In this document: piece by piece, positions 1 to 9,451 of the stretch
Layout of the letters: each line of letters opens with the position of its first letter
Position numbering within the stretch: the stretch's first letter is position 1
Assembly (NCBI RefSeq): GCF_001685395.1
Contig: NZ_CP014167.1
Span: 4,348,001 to 4,412,000 of the forward strand
DNA length: 64,000 nucleotides
Direction of reading: 5' to 3'
Source: Paenibacillus yonginensis
GTDB lineage: Bacteria > Bacillota > Bacilli > Paenibacillales > Paenibacillaceae
Notes under the pieces: model-generated
The model's input: only the letters and a program-made list of their open reading frames with translations
Told to the model about the DNA's origin: nothing
Databases searched by the model: none
Program-made: the position numbers and the translations under genes

Positions 1-3000
1 AAGTCTCTAAACATTCGGTATACGACTACAGCCGCTTCCGCCCTTGTTGCCGATTGGCCGCCGTTGAAGCGGTTATTGGCGCTTCCCTGCATGAGGCCGA
101 GCCGGGAGACTTGGTCCACGGCTGCTTGTGACCATGAAGGGATCCCCGCCTGATCGGCATAATGGACAGGTTGTCCGCTTCCTGCTCCGGCATTAGCACC
201 GCCTAATAGATTGAGGGATCTCGATAAAATAGCGGCCATTTCCGCCCGGGTGATGGTCCGGTTCGGAGCAAAGGTATGGTCGGCATAACCGCTGATTATT
301 CCCTTGGCAACCGCGGTTTGAACGGCCTGTGCATACCAGCTCCCGGCCTTTACATCGGTAAACGGAGCCGGTTTGGCGCTGGTCTCCTCCTCAAGCCCGA
401 GCGTTCTGAGCAGCAGGGCCACAAATTCTGCGCGGGTTACCTCTTTGGCAGGCGTAAAGTGGTTTGCGCCTGTGCCCGCAATGATATCTTTGGACGACAA
501 TACTTCAATTGCGTTAGCCGCCCATGGATAATTCGATGGGCTTACATCTGCGAATGCAACCTTCCTGGCCATGAACAGATAACGGCCGGGGCTGGTAATC
601 TTGGCTGAGATCTTTCCGTCTTTCAACCGGCCAATATGCTGGATCAAGCCGCCCCCAGGCGTAATCTCATAAAGATTAATGGTCTCCCCGTTCAAGCTGC
701 CGATAGGGAGGGCTTCCAGCGGAAGGGCAACGTCAGCCGGCTCCGCAAGGGATGCCGCGTTGATTGCAGTCCCATTTGTGTTCAGCAGTGAGAAGTCATA
801 ATAAATGCCAAGCGGTGTATAGCTATTATTTAAAGCAAGACTGCTCGTCAAACGTTTGGTTTCTGACTCGGATGCCGGTTTTACTTCGGCATAAGCCGCA
901 TTGGCCGGCAGGTTCGCCTTGGCTGGAAAGGTTACAGTAAAGCCGTTATCCAGGGCAAGGGTGGTTGGCCCGCTGGTCGAAAGGGCCTCTCGTTCTCCTT
1001 CATCCGGAGTTTGCGGGATAACGGGCTCGCTTGGCGTCGGGCCGCTAGGTGCCGGACTGCTCGGCGCCGGAGCGCCAGATGCCGGGGCTCCAGATGACGG
1101 AGCGCCTGACCCCGGAACGCCGGGTGCCGGATCGGAAGGCCCCGTGGAGCCACCGCCGCCACCGCCGACGCCGCCCGCAGCAGCGCTTGCAACGGTAACC
1201 CCGACTTGCGCGGTTAAACCTTCATATTGGATGGCGATTGTGGTGCGGCCGGGTTCTTTCCCCGTAATGAGTCCGCTGCTTACTCCTGCAATTTGAGGGT
1301 CGGCTGCGGTATAGGACGCTGCCTTGGAAACGTCATGCTCCTTGCCGTCGGTTCCCGTATAATAGACCTCCAGTTGCTGGCGTCCGCCTTCCTGTAAAGA
1401 AACGGATGAAGGCTGTACTCGCAGCTTAGGCTCTTTAAGATTAAATTGTAACGTTTGGGCTGGATTAATCTGGCCGTTCCCGGCGGCATCATATACATAA
1501 AGCTTGTAGCTATTGCTGCCAGAGGCAACAGGCACCTGGATGGTGAAATGTCCGCTGCTGTCGATTGTCCCGTCTGCTTGTTTCATTTGTCCGTTAGCCT
1601 GATATGCAGCAGCTACACCGATCAAATCGTCCAGGTTCAGGTCCTTGTAGCCAACCAGCTGATCGGCGAGCAGATCATAAGTGATTGTCCCGGATATCGT
1701 GCCGGAATGGCCGGCTGGATCTAACTTGATGCCCGGATCGTCAAGCTGGAATTCCGGAGCTTGGGTATCGACCAGGAATGAGGTCATCTGACTTTTTAAC
1801 GGAACGGAATCTCCCAAGGTGCTGCCTACATAAGGCACAAGGAAATATACCCCGTCTGGAAGAATGTCGCCGTTTATAGTTCCGTTCCAATCCTCGATCC
1901 TGTAGCTTCCCGGGTTCAGTCCTTCACCCTCTTTTGTTTCAGCCAGCGTGCCTATCCACGCTCCTCCATCTGCCGGATAGACATCCAGGGAGAAATAACC
2001 GGTGGATTGACTCAGCGTAAATGAAATATCAGCGGTATCCGCTGTTCCGTCTGCATTCGGAGAGAAGGCAACCGGATCGACTGTCAAATCAGATACAGCA
2101 TCGCCCTGCGGAGCATCACCGACATATAAAGCCATCGGGATCCGGATCACATCGCCGTTCCCCTCAGAGGTCAAAGTGAGCTGCCCTTCATAAAGCTGCT
2201 GCTGCCGAGCCGTATCGGCTACCTGAATGGACACTTTGAAGGAATCCTGTCCATCCGCCTGCAAGCTTATGGAAGGGACAGAGGTCTCCGCTTCACCCGG
2301 GGCATCCCCATACCAGGAGGTGGTAATGGAATACTCGCTTGCGGCATGGGAGAGATCCCTGACCTCCACCTCGCGGTCATAAGTTTGGCCGGAGCTTACA
2401 TATCCCAGGGAGAGACTGCCGGTATAGTAAGGGGTCGAAACGCCGCTTTCAACCGATTGGGTGGACTCTTTCACTATAGCCAAAGCAGAGGCGTTCATAG
2501 TCTGATCAAGGTCAATCCGGCCGGCCCCCTGATCCATAAAGGAATAGCGATCCCCGCTCTGGTTGTTCATATTTATGGTGTTGTTCATCATCAAAGCTTT
2601 GAGCTCGTCCGGGGCAAGTTTCGGATAATACTGCTTTAGCAGCGCCGCGGCGCCTGCGATATGAGGCGCAGCCATACTTGTTCCGCTTTCAGCTTCGTAC
2701 CAGCCTTCATATTCAGGCACGCTGGATTCGATGTTTACGCCCGGAGCTGACAGATCAGGTTTGATTTTATAAGAAGGTTTGGCCGGTCCCCGGGAACTGA
2801 ATGAAGCCAGAGTATCCTGCTCCACCGCGCTCCCGAACTTGGCGTATTGCGTCACCAGGGCCATAGCTGCGCGGATGGCTTCCCCATCCGTGCCTGAAAG
2901 AGCATAAACCGGAATGTGAATCGAGGTATCCCCGCCCAGCGTTCCGCTCTCCAGCGCTTCAGGAACATTATTATAAATGAGGACTGCAGCAGCGCCGGCT

Positions 3001-4514
3001 TGCTGAGCGTTTTGTGCTTTTGCCGAGAAGTCGATTTCCCCGCGCTTAATCAAGGCGACTTTTCCAGTTACGTCTTTCCCTGAAAAATCCTCAGCTCTGC
3101 CTAATCCGGCATCCACCAGCTCGTAAGAGCCGCTCAGACTTCCTTGATCTGAAGATTGATCAAACCGATTCATCAGAAAACGGACATTCTCCATGGGCAT
3201 AACTGTGACGACAGGTATGGTCTGCGGAGAGCTGGAGGCGCCGACCGTAATCGCCATTTCCGAGGTTCCCGGGTCCCCGACGGTTGCTGCGCCGGGACCG
3301 GAGTTTCCGGCGGATACCACGGCCACTACGCCGGCTAATACGGCATTGTTCAAAGCCACGGATTCCGCGGAATTCTCATTATTGCTCTCTGAGCCCAAGG
3401 AGAGGTTGATCACGTCCATCCGGTCTGCTACGGCCCTCTCAATGCCGGCGATGACCGTGTCCGTAGTTCCGCTCCCATAGGGACCCAGCACTTTGTAGGC
3501 ATGAAGCTCGGCCCTAGGAGCTACGCCTGTAACGCCGGGCTGTCCGTCAGTCCCAGCCCCCTGGCCTGCAATAATGCCGGAGACATGTGTGCCATGAGAG
3601 GTCCAATAAGGGTGACCGTCTTCGTCTTTTTCCGGGAGGTTCGGGTTCTGCTGTTTGGCTTTCTGGTAGTCCTCCACGGTTGTTTCATAAGGCTCGGAGT
3701 CGTTATTTACCAAGTCGTATCCCCAATCACCGGTCAGGATTACGCCTTGCAGATCCGGATGATCCTTTGCGATCCCGGTATCAATAACTCCCACTTTAAC
3801 TCCGTTTCCTTTGATGCCTTGCTCCCAGAAGGAGCTGCTTCCGATAAACTCGGCGCTTCCAGCAGGTGAAGCTGGTTCTGCCGAAGCTCCATCCTCCTCG
3901 GTAGCGTACACCTTGTTGTTGGGGTAGACGGCTTTGACGCCGGGGAGAGCCAACAAATCGTCTACTTGATCAGAGGGGATGGTCAAAGAGTAACCGTTAA
4001 AAATGCCGGAATACTGCCGGTGAAACTGGGCATTCAGTTTGTTCAAAGCTTGAGATTTAAACGTCTGCTGTTCCAGCCGGATGCTGGATTTATGGGCTTC
4101 TGACGAGCTGGAACGTAAAGTGTTTTCCTTGGCTTCATATACCTTCACAGGTTCTTCTTGAAGCTCAACGATGATGGAAACAGGCTCTTTGCTGTCTGAA
4201 AAGGGGACGAAGCTTTCCGGTTCGGTGGATACCTCGTCGGAAGAATCCTGTTTCTCGATGGCTGGTGTTTCGCCTGTGCTTGTGCCCGGCTCCTGCTTAG
4301 CCTTTAGGCTGGATAAATCCCTGTCCTGCAGCTTGACGTTGTCGCTCTTGATTAAGGGCTCGGAGGAAAGCGGGGGGACATCCAGCTTGGGAGTCAAACG
4401 GGCATCTCCCTGGCTGTCCGGACTAACAAGATTTTCCTGAGCGTTTACTCCTGGCAGGGCTAGCGTAAAGGCCAGCAAGAAGCTTGCTATACTTGCGATG
4501 ATTCTCCTGCTCAA
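1..4514 (-). CDS. S8 subtilisin-like cell-wall serine protease with SLH repeats (3' end outside window)
   Basis: Secreted subtilase that would cleave extracellular proteins while held on the envelope by S-layer homology domains. The TTG start (complement of 4512-4514) follows GAAGGAGATGAGAG. Order: signal peptide (about residues 1-25, ending VNA), Ser/Glu-rich pro-region, I9-type inhibitor (about 105-195), S8 catalytic domain with Asp245 (GVIDTG), His307 (SHGTHVSG) and Ser613 (SGTSMAAPH), a protease-associated insert at about 470-540, long beta-rich/Fn3-like region, Gly/Pro/Ala linker (about 1105-1168), then three SLH repeats (about 1328-1503), each with a TRAE-type motif. The frame stays open to base 1, so the stop lies outside. 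All three triad residues are present, so it looks active. Family is secure (Vpr/bacillopeptidase-like); the substrate is unknown. Confidence 0.93.
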   Translation of the reverse strand, partial: MSRRIIASIASFLLAFTLALPGVNAQENLVSPDSQGDARLTPKLDVPPLSSEPLIKSDNVKLQDRDLSSLKAKQEPGTSTGETPAIEKQDSSDEVSTEPESFVPFSDSKEPVSIIVELQEEPVKVYEAKENTLRSSSSEAHKSSIRLEQQTFKSQALNKLNAQFHRQYSGIFNGYSLTIPSDQVDDLLALPGVKAVYPNNKVYATEEDGASAEPASPAGSAEFIGSSSFWEQGIKGNGVKVGVIDTGIAKDHPDLQGVILTGDWGYDLVNNDSEPYETTVEDYQKAKQQNPNLPEKDEDGHPYWTSHGTHVSGIIAGQGAGTDGQPGVTGVAPRAELHAYKVLGPYGSGTTDTVIAGIERAVADRMDVINLSLGSESNNENSAESVALNNAVLAGVVAVVSAGNSGPGAATVGDPGTSEMAITVGASSSPQTIPVVTVMPMENVRFLMNRFDQSSDQGSLSGSYELVDAGLGRAEDFSGKDVTGKVALIKRGEIDFSAKAQNAQQAGAAAVLIYNNVPEALESGTLGGDTSIHIPVYALSGTDGEAIRAAMALVTQYAKFGSAVEQDTLASFSSRGPAKPSYKIKPDLSAPGVNIESSVPEYEGWYEAESGTSMAAPHIAGAAALLKQYYPKLAPDELKALMMNNTINMNNQSGDRYSFMDQGAGRIDLDQTMNASALAIVKESTQSVESGVSTPYYTGSLSLGYVSSGQTYDREVEVRDLSHAASEYSITTSWYGDAPGEAETSVPSISLQADGQDSFKVSIQVADTARQQQLYEGQLTLTSEGNGDVIRIPMALYVGDAPQGDAVSDLTVDPVAFSPNADGTADTADISFTLSQSTGYFSLDVYPADGGAWIGTLAETKEGEGLNPGSYRIEDWNGTINGDILPDGVYFLVPYVGSTLGDSVPLKSQMTSFLVDTQAPEFQLDDPGIKLDPAGHSGTISGTITYDLLADQLVGYKDLNLDDLIGVAAAYQANGQMKQADGTIDSSGHFTIQVPVASGSNSYKLYVYDAAGNGQINPAQTLQFNLKEPKLRVQPSSVSLQEGGRQQLEVYYTGTDGKEHDVSKAASYTAADPQIAGVSSGLITGKEPGRTTIAIQYEGLTAQVGVTVASAAAGGVGGGGGGSTGPSDPAPGVPGSGAPSSGAPASGAPAPSSPAPSGPTPSEPVIPQTPDEGEREALSTSGPTTLALDNGFTVTFPAKANLPANAAYAEVKPASESETKRLTSSLALNNSYTPLGIYYDFSLLNTNGTAINAASLAEPADVALPLEALPIGSLNGETINLYEITPGGGLIQHIGRLKDGKISAKITSPGRYLFMARKVAFADVSPSNYPWAANAIEVLSSKDIIAGTGANHFTPAKEVTRAEFVALLLRTLGLEEETSAKPAPFTDVKAGSWYAQAVQTAVAKGIISGYADHTFAPNRTITRAEMAAILSRSLNLLGGANAGAGSGQPVHYADQAGIPSWSQAAVDQVSRLGLMQGSANNRFNGGQSATRAEAAVVVYRMFRD

Positions 4515-4787
4515 ACTCTCATCTCCTTCAGGATGTGGTTAACTGCGTTTAGAAAAAGGCGATTAGTATATATACCCAGCTTTGGCGCAATGAACCGGTT
4601 CCTGGCTAGCTTGGGAAAATGGTCCCGGCTTTCCTGCTTGCAAAATCCCGCAAAAAGAGGCAAAATAGAGGAAGTATAAATATGTAACCAACTTACAAAT
4701 GTTTAGTTATAAACAGGAGAGATTACGGTTTACCGATTGGTAAAAGCTAAAGGTACAGCAACCATGATCATTTAGGAGGGATTTTCC

Positions 4788-5846
4788 GTGGAAATAGGAA
4801 TCAGCACTTTTGTAGAAACAACGCCGGATCCCAAGACCGGTGAAGTCATCAGTCACGCACAGCGTTTGCGCGAGGTCGTAGAGGAAATTGTTTTGGCCGA
4901 CGAGGTAGGCCTGGACGTGTTTGGCGTCGGTGAGCACCACCGCGCTGATTATGCAGCCTCCAATCCGGCGATTGTGCTGGCTGCGGCTGCGCCCCAAACG
5001 AAACGTATCCGTTTGACCAGTGCGGTAACGGTACTGTCATCGGCAGATCCGGTCCGTGTATTCCAGGATTTTGCCGCCCTGGACGGCATTTCGAACGGAC
5101 GTGCCGAAATTATGGCGGGCCGGGGTTCTTTTATCGAATCCTTCCCGCTGTTCGGATACGATCTGAACGATTATGATGAGCTGTTTGACGAGAAGCTGGA
5201 GCTGCTGCTCAAGATCCGGGCTTCGGAGAAAGTCACCTGGAAAGGCGGGCACCGTCCCGCCATCAACGACCTTGGCGTGTATCCTCGCCCGGTTCAGGAT
5301 CCCCTTCCGGTCTGGATCGGCAGCGGCGGCAATCAGGAGTCCGTCGTCCGTGCCGGTCTGCTCGGCCTGCCATTGGTGCTGGCCATTATAGGCGGCAGCC
5401 CTGTGCAGTTTGCGCCGCTCGTTGATCTGTACAAACGGGCAGCGGCGCATGCCGGGCATGATGTATCCAAGCTGCCGGTTGCTTCGCACTCCCACGGCTT
5501 TGTCGCCGAGGAGACGGAGCTTGCGGCGGACAAATTTTTCCCGTCGACGCAGGCCGCCATGTCCAAGCTGGGCCGCGAACGCGGATGGGGACGCTACGAC
5601 CGGGCGGCATTCGATGCGGCTCGCAGCTTCCAAGGGGCATTATATGTCGGAGGCCCCGAAGCGGTAGCGAACAAAATCATCCATCTGCGCAAGCATGTCG
5701 GCATCACCCGCTTTATGCTGCATACGCCGGTCGGCACTATGCCTCATGCCGAGGTTATGCGGTCGATCGAGCTGCTTGGCAAGGAAGTCGCGCCTCGTGT
5801 CCGCGAAGAAATCGCCAAATGGGAAGCTGAAGGCGGAGCGAAATAA
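4788..5846 (+). CDS. LLM-class flavin-dependent oxidoreductase
   Basis: Luciferase-like monooxygenase of 352 residues, expected to use reduced FMN from a separate reductase to oxidise a small molecule in the cytoplasm. The TIM-barrel N-terminus carries GVGEHH (about residues 45-50), a typical signature of the class. Later segments that fit are [26 protein letters not shown] and PVWIGSGG. The start is GTG at 4788 behind TTAGGAGGG. It appears monocistronic, divergent from the subtilase and 240 bp before the next gene. Family assignment is secure; the substrate cannot be read from sequence. Confidence 0.9.
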   Translation: MEIGISTFVETTPDPKTGEVISHAQRLREVVEEIVLADEVGLDVFGVGEHHRADYAASNPAIVLAAAAPQTKRIRLTSAVTVLSSADPVRVFQDFAALDGISNGRAEIMAGRGSFIESFPLFGYDLNDYDELFDEKLELLLKIRASEKVTWKGGHRPAINDLGVYPRPVQDPLPVWIGSGGNQESVVRAGLLGLPLVLAIIGGSPVQFAPLVDLYKRAAAHAGHDVSKLPVASHSHGFVAEETELAADKFFPSTQAAMSKLGRERGWGRYDRAAFDAARSFQGALYVGGPEAVANKIIHLRKHVGITRFMLHTPVGTMPHAEVMRSIELLGKEVAPRVREEIAKWEAEGGAK

Positions 5847-5927
5847 ATGGCTTCGCAGGCCGTTAATCCTTAAATCTTTAATCACAATAGAACAGAACGT
5901 CCAGAGAACGTCCAGGCGATCGGGAGT

Positions 5928-5973
5928 GTCCGGCATCGGCACCCCGGCTTTACGCTTTGGGCGTTTTTTTTTA
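5928..5973 (+). terminator. possible rho-independent terminator
   Basis: A GC-rich stretch with a weak stem (GGCACCC against GGGCG) runs into nine T residues 80-125 bp after the LLM gene. The stem is imperfect, so this is tentative. The rest of 5847-6089 shows no gene. Confidence 0.4.
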
Positions 5974-6089
5974 TCCGAAAAATGTTCAGCTCTACTCTGT
6001 TTTTCATGGTAAACTTTTCAAAGTGCGCCTTTGTCCCTGCTTGTACGCGGATTAATTTCCTAACCTGATATAGAAAGAAGGCATGTCCT

Positions 6090-7001
6090 ATGAACCGTTC
6101 GCTGTACTTCGCTTTGATTCTCTTGAGCTTGATTTGGGGAGGGTCTTTCCTATTCGTTAAAATCCTGCTGGACGACTACGGTCCTTGGGGGGTGGCTTTT
6201 ATGAGATCATCCTTTGGCTTGGTTGTGATCGTGGGGATTATGCTTGTCACTCGCAGGCCGTTTGGATTCAAAAATATCCGCTGGCTGCCGATGGCGGCGA
6301 TTTCCCTGATTAATACAGCTGTCCCCTGGGCGCTGATCGGCTTCAGCGAAACCCGGCTGACCAGCGGCATGGCTTCCATCCTGAACGCGACCACACCGCT
6401 CTGGACTCTCGTTATTGGTGTGGTGCTGTTCCAAGCAGCTACGACTCGCAGGCAGTGGCTTGGGATGGTCATTGCGCTCGTCGGACTTGTGATTCTGGTT
6501 GGGCTGCGGCCCGGCACTTTGACCTCGGTAGATCCTGTTGGGCTTACAGGCATGCTGGGAGCTACCTTGTGCTACGGCTTCGGCACGCAGCTGACCAAAC
6601 GTTATCTGCCGGGATTGACGCTGTATCAGACGACCTTTGGCACTTTGGTATCGGCAATGCTCGGCAGCGGGGTTATGGCCTTTTCCACGGAACAAGTCTC
6701 CTTCGCTCACCTGGCCTCCCTTCCTGTACTTGGGGCTGTTATCGGCCTCGGGGTGTTCGGCTCGGGTCTCGCTTATGTCCTATTTTACTTTATGGTGCAG
6801 AAGGGCAGCCCCGAGTTTGCCACCATGGTCACTTACCTTGTTCCCGTAACGGCGCTGGTCTGGGGATTCACGCTGCTGGACGAAACGGTGAGCTGGAACA
6901 TGCTGGCCGGTTTGTGTTTTATTCTCGGCGGAGTTTATTTAGCGGGCAGCAAAGGCAGGAAGAAGACACCGGGACGGGAGCAGGAGATCACAGCCGTTTA
7001 G
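6090..7001 (+). CDS. EamA/DMT-family membrane transporter
   Basis: A 303-residue integral membrane protein with ten hydrophobic segments arranged as two EamA repeats, the usual drug/metabolite transporter layout. It starts LILLSLIWGGSFLFVKI, the typical first helix of the family, and the second repeat begins near residue 150 (GLTGMLGATLCYGFGTQL). It ends in a basic tail. Start ATG follows AGAAAGAAGG. Members export metabolites or amino acids; the substrate here is unknown. It seems to be a single-gene unit. Confidence 0.9.
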   Translation: MNRSLYFALILLSLIWGGSFLFVKILLDDYGPWGVAFMRSSFGLVVIVGIMLVTRRPFGFKNIRWLPMAAISLINTAVPWALIGFSETRLTSGMASILNATTPLWTLVIGVVLFQAATTRRQWLGMVIALVGLVILVGLRPGTLTSVDPVGLTGMLGATLCYGFGTQLTKRYLPGLTLYQTTFGTLVSAMLGSGVMAFSTEQVSFAHLASLPVLGAVIGLGVFGSGLAYVLFYFMVQKGSPEFATMVTYLVPVTALVWGFTLLDETVSWNMLAGLCFILGGVYLAGSKGRKKTPGREQEITAV

Positions 7002-7047
7002 CCTGCCGGCTTAAAGAGCGTCCATTGGTTGACCAGGCTGCCTTATA

Positions 7048-7097
7048 GAAAAAAAAACAAACAACCATGGAATCCCTCGTCGGGACCCATGGTTGTT
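7048..7097 (-). terminator. rho-independent terminator of the oxidoreductase gene
   Basis: Long inverted repeat with arms AACAACCATGG and CCATGGTTGTT, with a further CCC/GGG pair towards the loop. On the minus strand it is followed by a run of T (plus-strand A run 7049-7057). It lies just after the stop of the 7155-8189 gene. Confidence 0.85.
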
Positions 7098-7154
7098 CCG
7101 TATATAATGAAGAACTTGTCCTCAGCCCGGGGCCGGGAATTCCAACCCCTTCCC

Positions 7155-8189
7155 TTAACCTTCAAAGTTCTCGAGCACCAGCTTGCCGATCATGCGGTTC
7201 TCTTCAACTTGGAGATGGGCCTTGCGCAGGTTGGCGGCATTAATCGGCGAGAGGGTCTCCGTCAGCGTGGATTCGATGCGGCCTTGTTCAATCCAGTCGG
7301 CCAGTTCATCAAGCAGCCGGTGCTGCTCAATCATATCTTCCGTTTCATATTTGGAGCGGGTGAACATAAACTCCCAGGCGAAGGTTACGCTTTTGTTTTT
7401 GAGCAGGGTCAGATCCAGCGGCTCGCTGGTTTCCACAATGGAGCAGATGTGGCCCAGCGGTTTGATGACGGCCTCCATGGCCTTCCAGTGTTTTTCGGTG
7501 CTGTGCAGGCACAGGATGTAATCGACCTCGCTAATGCCTTCTTTCTCAAGCTGGGTGCGGAAATCCTCATAATGGCTGATCACGTAGTCAGCCCCGTGGT
7601 CACGGACCCATTTCTCTGTTTCCGGACGGGAGGCCGTCCCGATAACGGTCAATCCGACTTCACGGGCCAGCTGCAGGGCAATCGAACCTACGCCACCGGC
7701 AGCCCCGATGATCAGCAGCTTTTTGCCTTGGTTATCCTCTTTATTTTTGGAGATGGCAAGTCTTTCGAACAATCCTTCCCACGCCGTAATGGCCGTTAAT
7801 GGCAGGGCGGCAGCTGCCGCGAAATCCAGATTTGCCGGCTTCCGGCCCACAATCCGTTCGTCCACGAGATGAAACTCGCTGTTTCCGCCCTGGCGGATAA
7901 GGCTGCCTGCATAATACACCTCGTCTCCCGCTTTAAACAGGGAGGTTTCGGAGCCGGTTTGCTCAACGATGCCGGCAACGTCCCAGCCCAGAATTTTTGG
8001 TGTTTCCTCGACTCTGGCTTTAGGCGCTCTCACTTTAACGTCCACGGGATTTACGGAGATGGCTTTTACGCGGACCAGCAGGTCGCGGCCGGCTGGCACC
8101 GGTTTCTCCACCTGCAGATCCTGCAGACTTTGTTCATCATTAGCCGGTAAATAGCGGTATAATCCAACTGCCTTCATTTGTTCTGTCAT
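7155..8189 (-). CDS. zinc-type alcohol dehydrogenase / quinone oxidoreductase family protein
   Basis: MDR-superfamily NAD(P)H-dependent oxidoreductase of 344 residues. The N-terminal GroES-like domain contains AISVNPVDVKVR and ILGWDVAGIV. The Rossmann domain carries IGAAGGVGSIALQLA near residue 165. No structural-zinc cysteine cluster is seen, which fits the zinc-free quinone oxidoreductase branch. The ATG at 8189 is chosen because AAAGGTGG lies 8 bases upstream; the open frame reaches 8264 but without a better site. It is divergent from an HxlR regulator carrying the cysteine typical of thiol-sensing members, an arrangement known for quinone/aldehyde-responsive YodB/HypR-like control. Detoxification of electrophiles is therefore an inference. 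Confidence 0.88.
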   Translation of the reverse strand: MTEQMKAVGLYRYLPANDEQSLQDLQVEKPVPAGRDLLVRVKAISVNPVDVKVRAPKARVEETPKILGWDVAGIVEQTGSETSLFKAGDEVYYAGSLIRQGGNSEFHLVDERIVGRKPANLDFAAAAALPLTAITAWEGLFERLAISKNKEDNQGKKLLIIGAAGGVGSIALQLAREVGLTVIGTASRPETEKWVRDHGADYVISHYEDFRTQLEKEGISEVDYILCLHSTEKHWKAMEAVIKPLGHICSIVETSEPLDLTLLKNKSVTFAWEFMFTRSKYETEDMIEQHRLLDELADWIEQGRIESTLTETLSPINAANLRKAHLQVEENRMIGKLVLENFEG

Positions 8190-8318
8190 GTTCATTTCCA
8201 CCTTTCGAAATAAGAATTGTCGTAAACTCAATATATGTGATATAGTTCTCGATAACAAGTACACACATTAATGTTGTATAGGCACATAAAGTATACTGTA
8301 AACGGGAGGTTATATAAG
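8190..8318. promoter_or_regulatory. divergent promoter/operator region of oxidoreductase and HxlR regulator
   Basis: On the minus strand a sigma-A-like promoter is visible: TTGTTA (8253-8258), 17-bp spacer, TATATT (8230-8235). On the plus strand TATACT (8292-8297) could serve as the -10 of the regulator gene. The motif AGTAC-N14-TATAGGCAC spans 8258-8285 and overlaps both promoters; an AGTATACT palindrome follows at 8290-8297. The same spaced motif recurs before the second HxlR gene at 36148-36175, which supports an operator role. Confidence 0.6.
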
Positions 8319-8699
8319 ATGAGAAATCGAAAAAGCGGCTATGGCGAATGCCCGAATGGTGAAGGATGTCCGGTTGAATATACGCTTGATGTAATCGGCG
8401 GCAAATGGAAAGGCGTGATCCTTTATCACCTTCTGGACGGCAGAAAACGGTTCAATGAGCTGCGCAGAATATGCCCGACGATTACCCAGCGAATGCTGAC
8501 CCTGCAGCTCCGCGAGCTGGAAAGTGACGGCATCGTGGAACGGATCGTTTACCAGCAGGTTCCGCCTAAAGTAGAATACCTGCTAACCGATTTCGGCATG
8601 ACGCTCGCACCGATTATCGCCGCCATGAAAGAGTGGGGAGTCACCTATAAGAACAAGGTCGGGGAAGTCCGGACAGACGGCAGAGCCGAGACGGAATGA
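8319..8699 (+). CDS. HxlR-family winged-helix regulator (with N-terminal cysteine)
   Basis: DNA-binding repressor or activator of 126 residues. The start ATG at 8319 follows GGGAGG; the frame opens earlier at 8271 without a ribosome site. The core shows [34 protein letters not shown] and [12 protein letters not shown], the HxlR winged helix. Cys17 sits directly before [14 protein letters not shown], the position of the redox-active cysteine in YodB/HypR-type members; a second cysteine is at 11. It probably controls the divergent oxidoreductase and itself in response to electrophile or thiol stress. The signal is inferred, not shown. Confidence 0.9.
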   Translation: MRNRKSGYGECPNGEGCPVEYTLDVIGGKWKGVILYHLLDGRKRFNELRRICPTITQRMLTLQLRELESDGIVERIVYQQVPPKVEYLLTDFGMTLAPIIAAMKEWGVTYKNKVGEVRTDGRAETE

Positions 8700-8724
8700 T
8701 CTGGGACCAACTCTAAATAGAATG

Positions 8725-8773
8725 AACTCAGAGCCTTTTCCTGTCTGTTAACCGGCAGGGCGAGTTTTTTTTA
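8725..8773 (+). terminator. probable rho-independent terminator after HxlR gene
   Basis: A broken stem (CTC...GAG, GCC/GGC, CCTG/CAGG) leads into eight T residues at 8765-8772. Confidence 0.55.
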
Positions 8774-8849
8774 TTTTCAAAAAGGCGGTTCATGCAGGTA
8801 TGTCCAGATCTGTTCCGGGTTATCCAGTATATAGGGGATAAAAAAAACA

Positions 8850-8968
8850 CTCGCTAACTTTTTGTTCGTAAATTTTAAAAATAAGCAAGACAAAGAACCG
8901 AAATCATATATAATTGTATATATAGCAATATTGAAATAAAACGATGAACAGTTAAGGAGGGAGCGCTT
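8850..8968 (+). promoter_or_regulatory. AT-rich promoter region of the thioesterase-synthase-ligase operon
   Basis: Markedly AT-rich stretch with a near-palindrome (arms ATATATA and TGTATATAT around 8906-8924). Several -10-like hexamers are present, so no single promoter can be picked. Translation starts behind AAGGAGGG at 8954-8961. Confidence 0.35.
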
Positions 8969-9421
8969 ATGCCGGATTCTTACCCTCTTTCCGTAATGGG
9001 AATGAAGGTGACCTGGGGCGATTGTGACGCGGCGGGTATTTCGTATTATGCAAGAACGTTTGACTGGTTCACGAATGCCCGGATGAAGCATCTTGCCGAC
9101 TATGGGCTGCCTTACATGCCGACCTTCCATGACCTCGGCATCGCGCTTGTATGTCTAAAGGCTGACTGTGAATACAAAAGAATGGTACGTCCGGAAGAAG
9201 AAATTACGGTACATACTTCCTTAACGACGCTGACGCGTACCCGGATGGCATATCAATACCGGATTTATAAACAGAACGGGGATTTGGTTGCCGAAGGGAC
9301 AACCTTCCATGCTTGTGTCGACCCGGAAGGCAATCCGTTTAATTTGAAACGGCGGCATCCGGAGCTGTGGGAGCAGCTGATGGAGAAATGGCCCGTATTT
9401 CAAGAACGGGAAGCAGATTGA
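8969..9421 (+). CDS. 4HBT-type hotdog-fold acyl-CoA/ACP thioesterase
   Basis: A 150-residue hotdog protein that should hydrolyse an acyl or aroyl thioester. WGDCDAAGISYYARTFDWF (residues 16-34) matches the catalytic segment of 4-hydroxybenzoyl-CoA thioesterases, including the aspartate expected at the active site. The rest (YKRMVRPEEEITVHT, EGTTFHACVD) is normal for the fold. ATG at 8969 has an excellent AAGGAGGG site. It is the first gene of a tight operon, 30 bp before a ketoacyl synthase and followed by an AMP-ligase, so its substrate is probably the product of those enzymes (inference). Confidence 0.9.
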   Translation: MPDSYPLSVMGMKVTWGDCDAAGISYYARTFDWFTNARMKHLADYGLPYMPTFHDLGIALVCLKADCEYKRMVRPEEEITVHTSLTTLTRTRMAYQYRIYKQNGDLVAEGTTFHACVDPEGNPFNLKRRHPELWEQLMEKWPVFQEREAD

Positions 9422-9451
9422 TCATCAATCGGTAAAAATGAGGTGCAGCAA

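Noticed and set aside
276..1724. Several plus-strand ORFs across 0.3-4.4 kb
   Set aside because: All lie within the minus-strand subtilase, whose frame is open to the window edge and shows a complete triad and SLH repeats.
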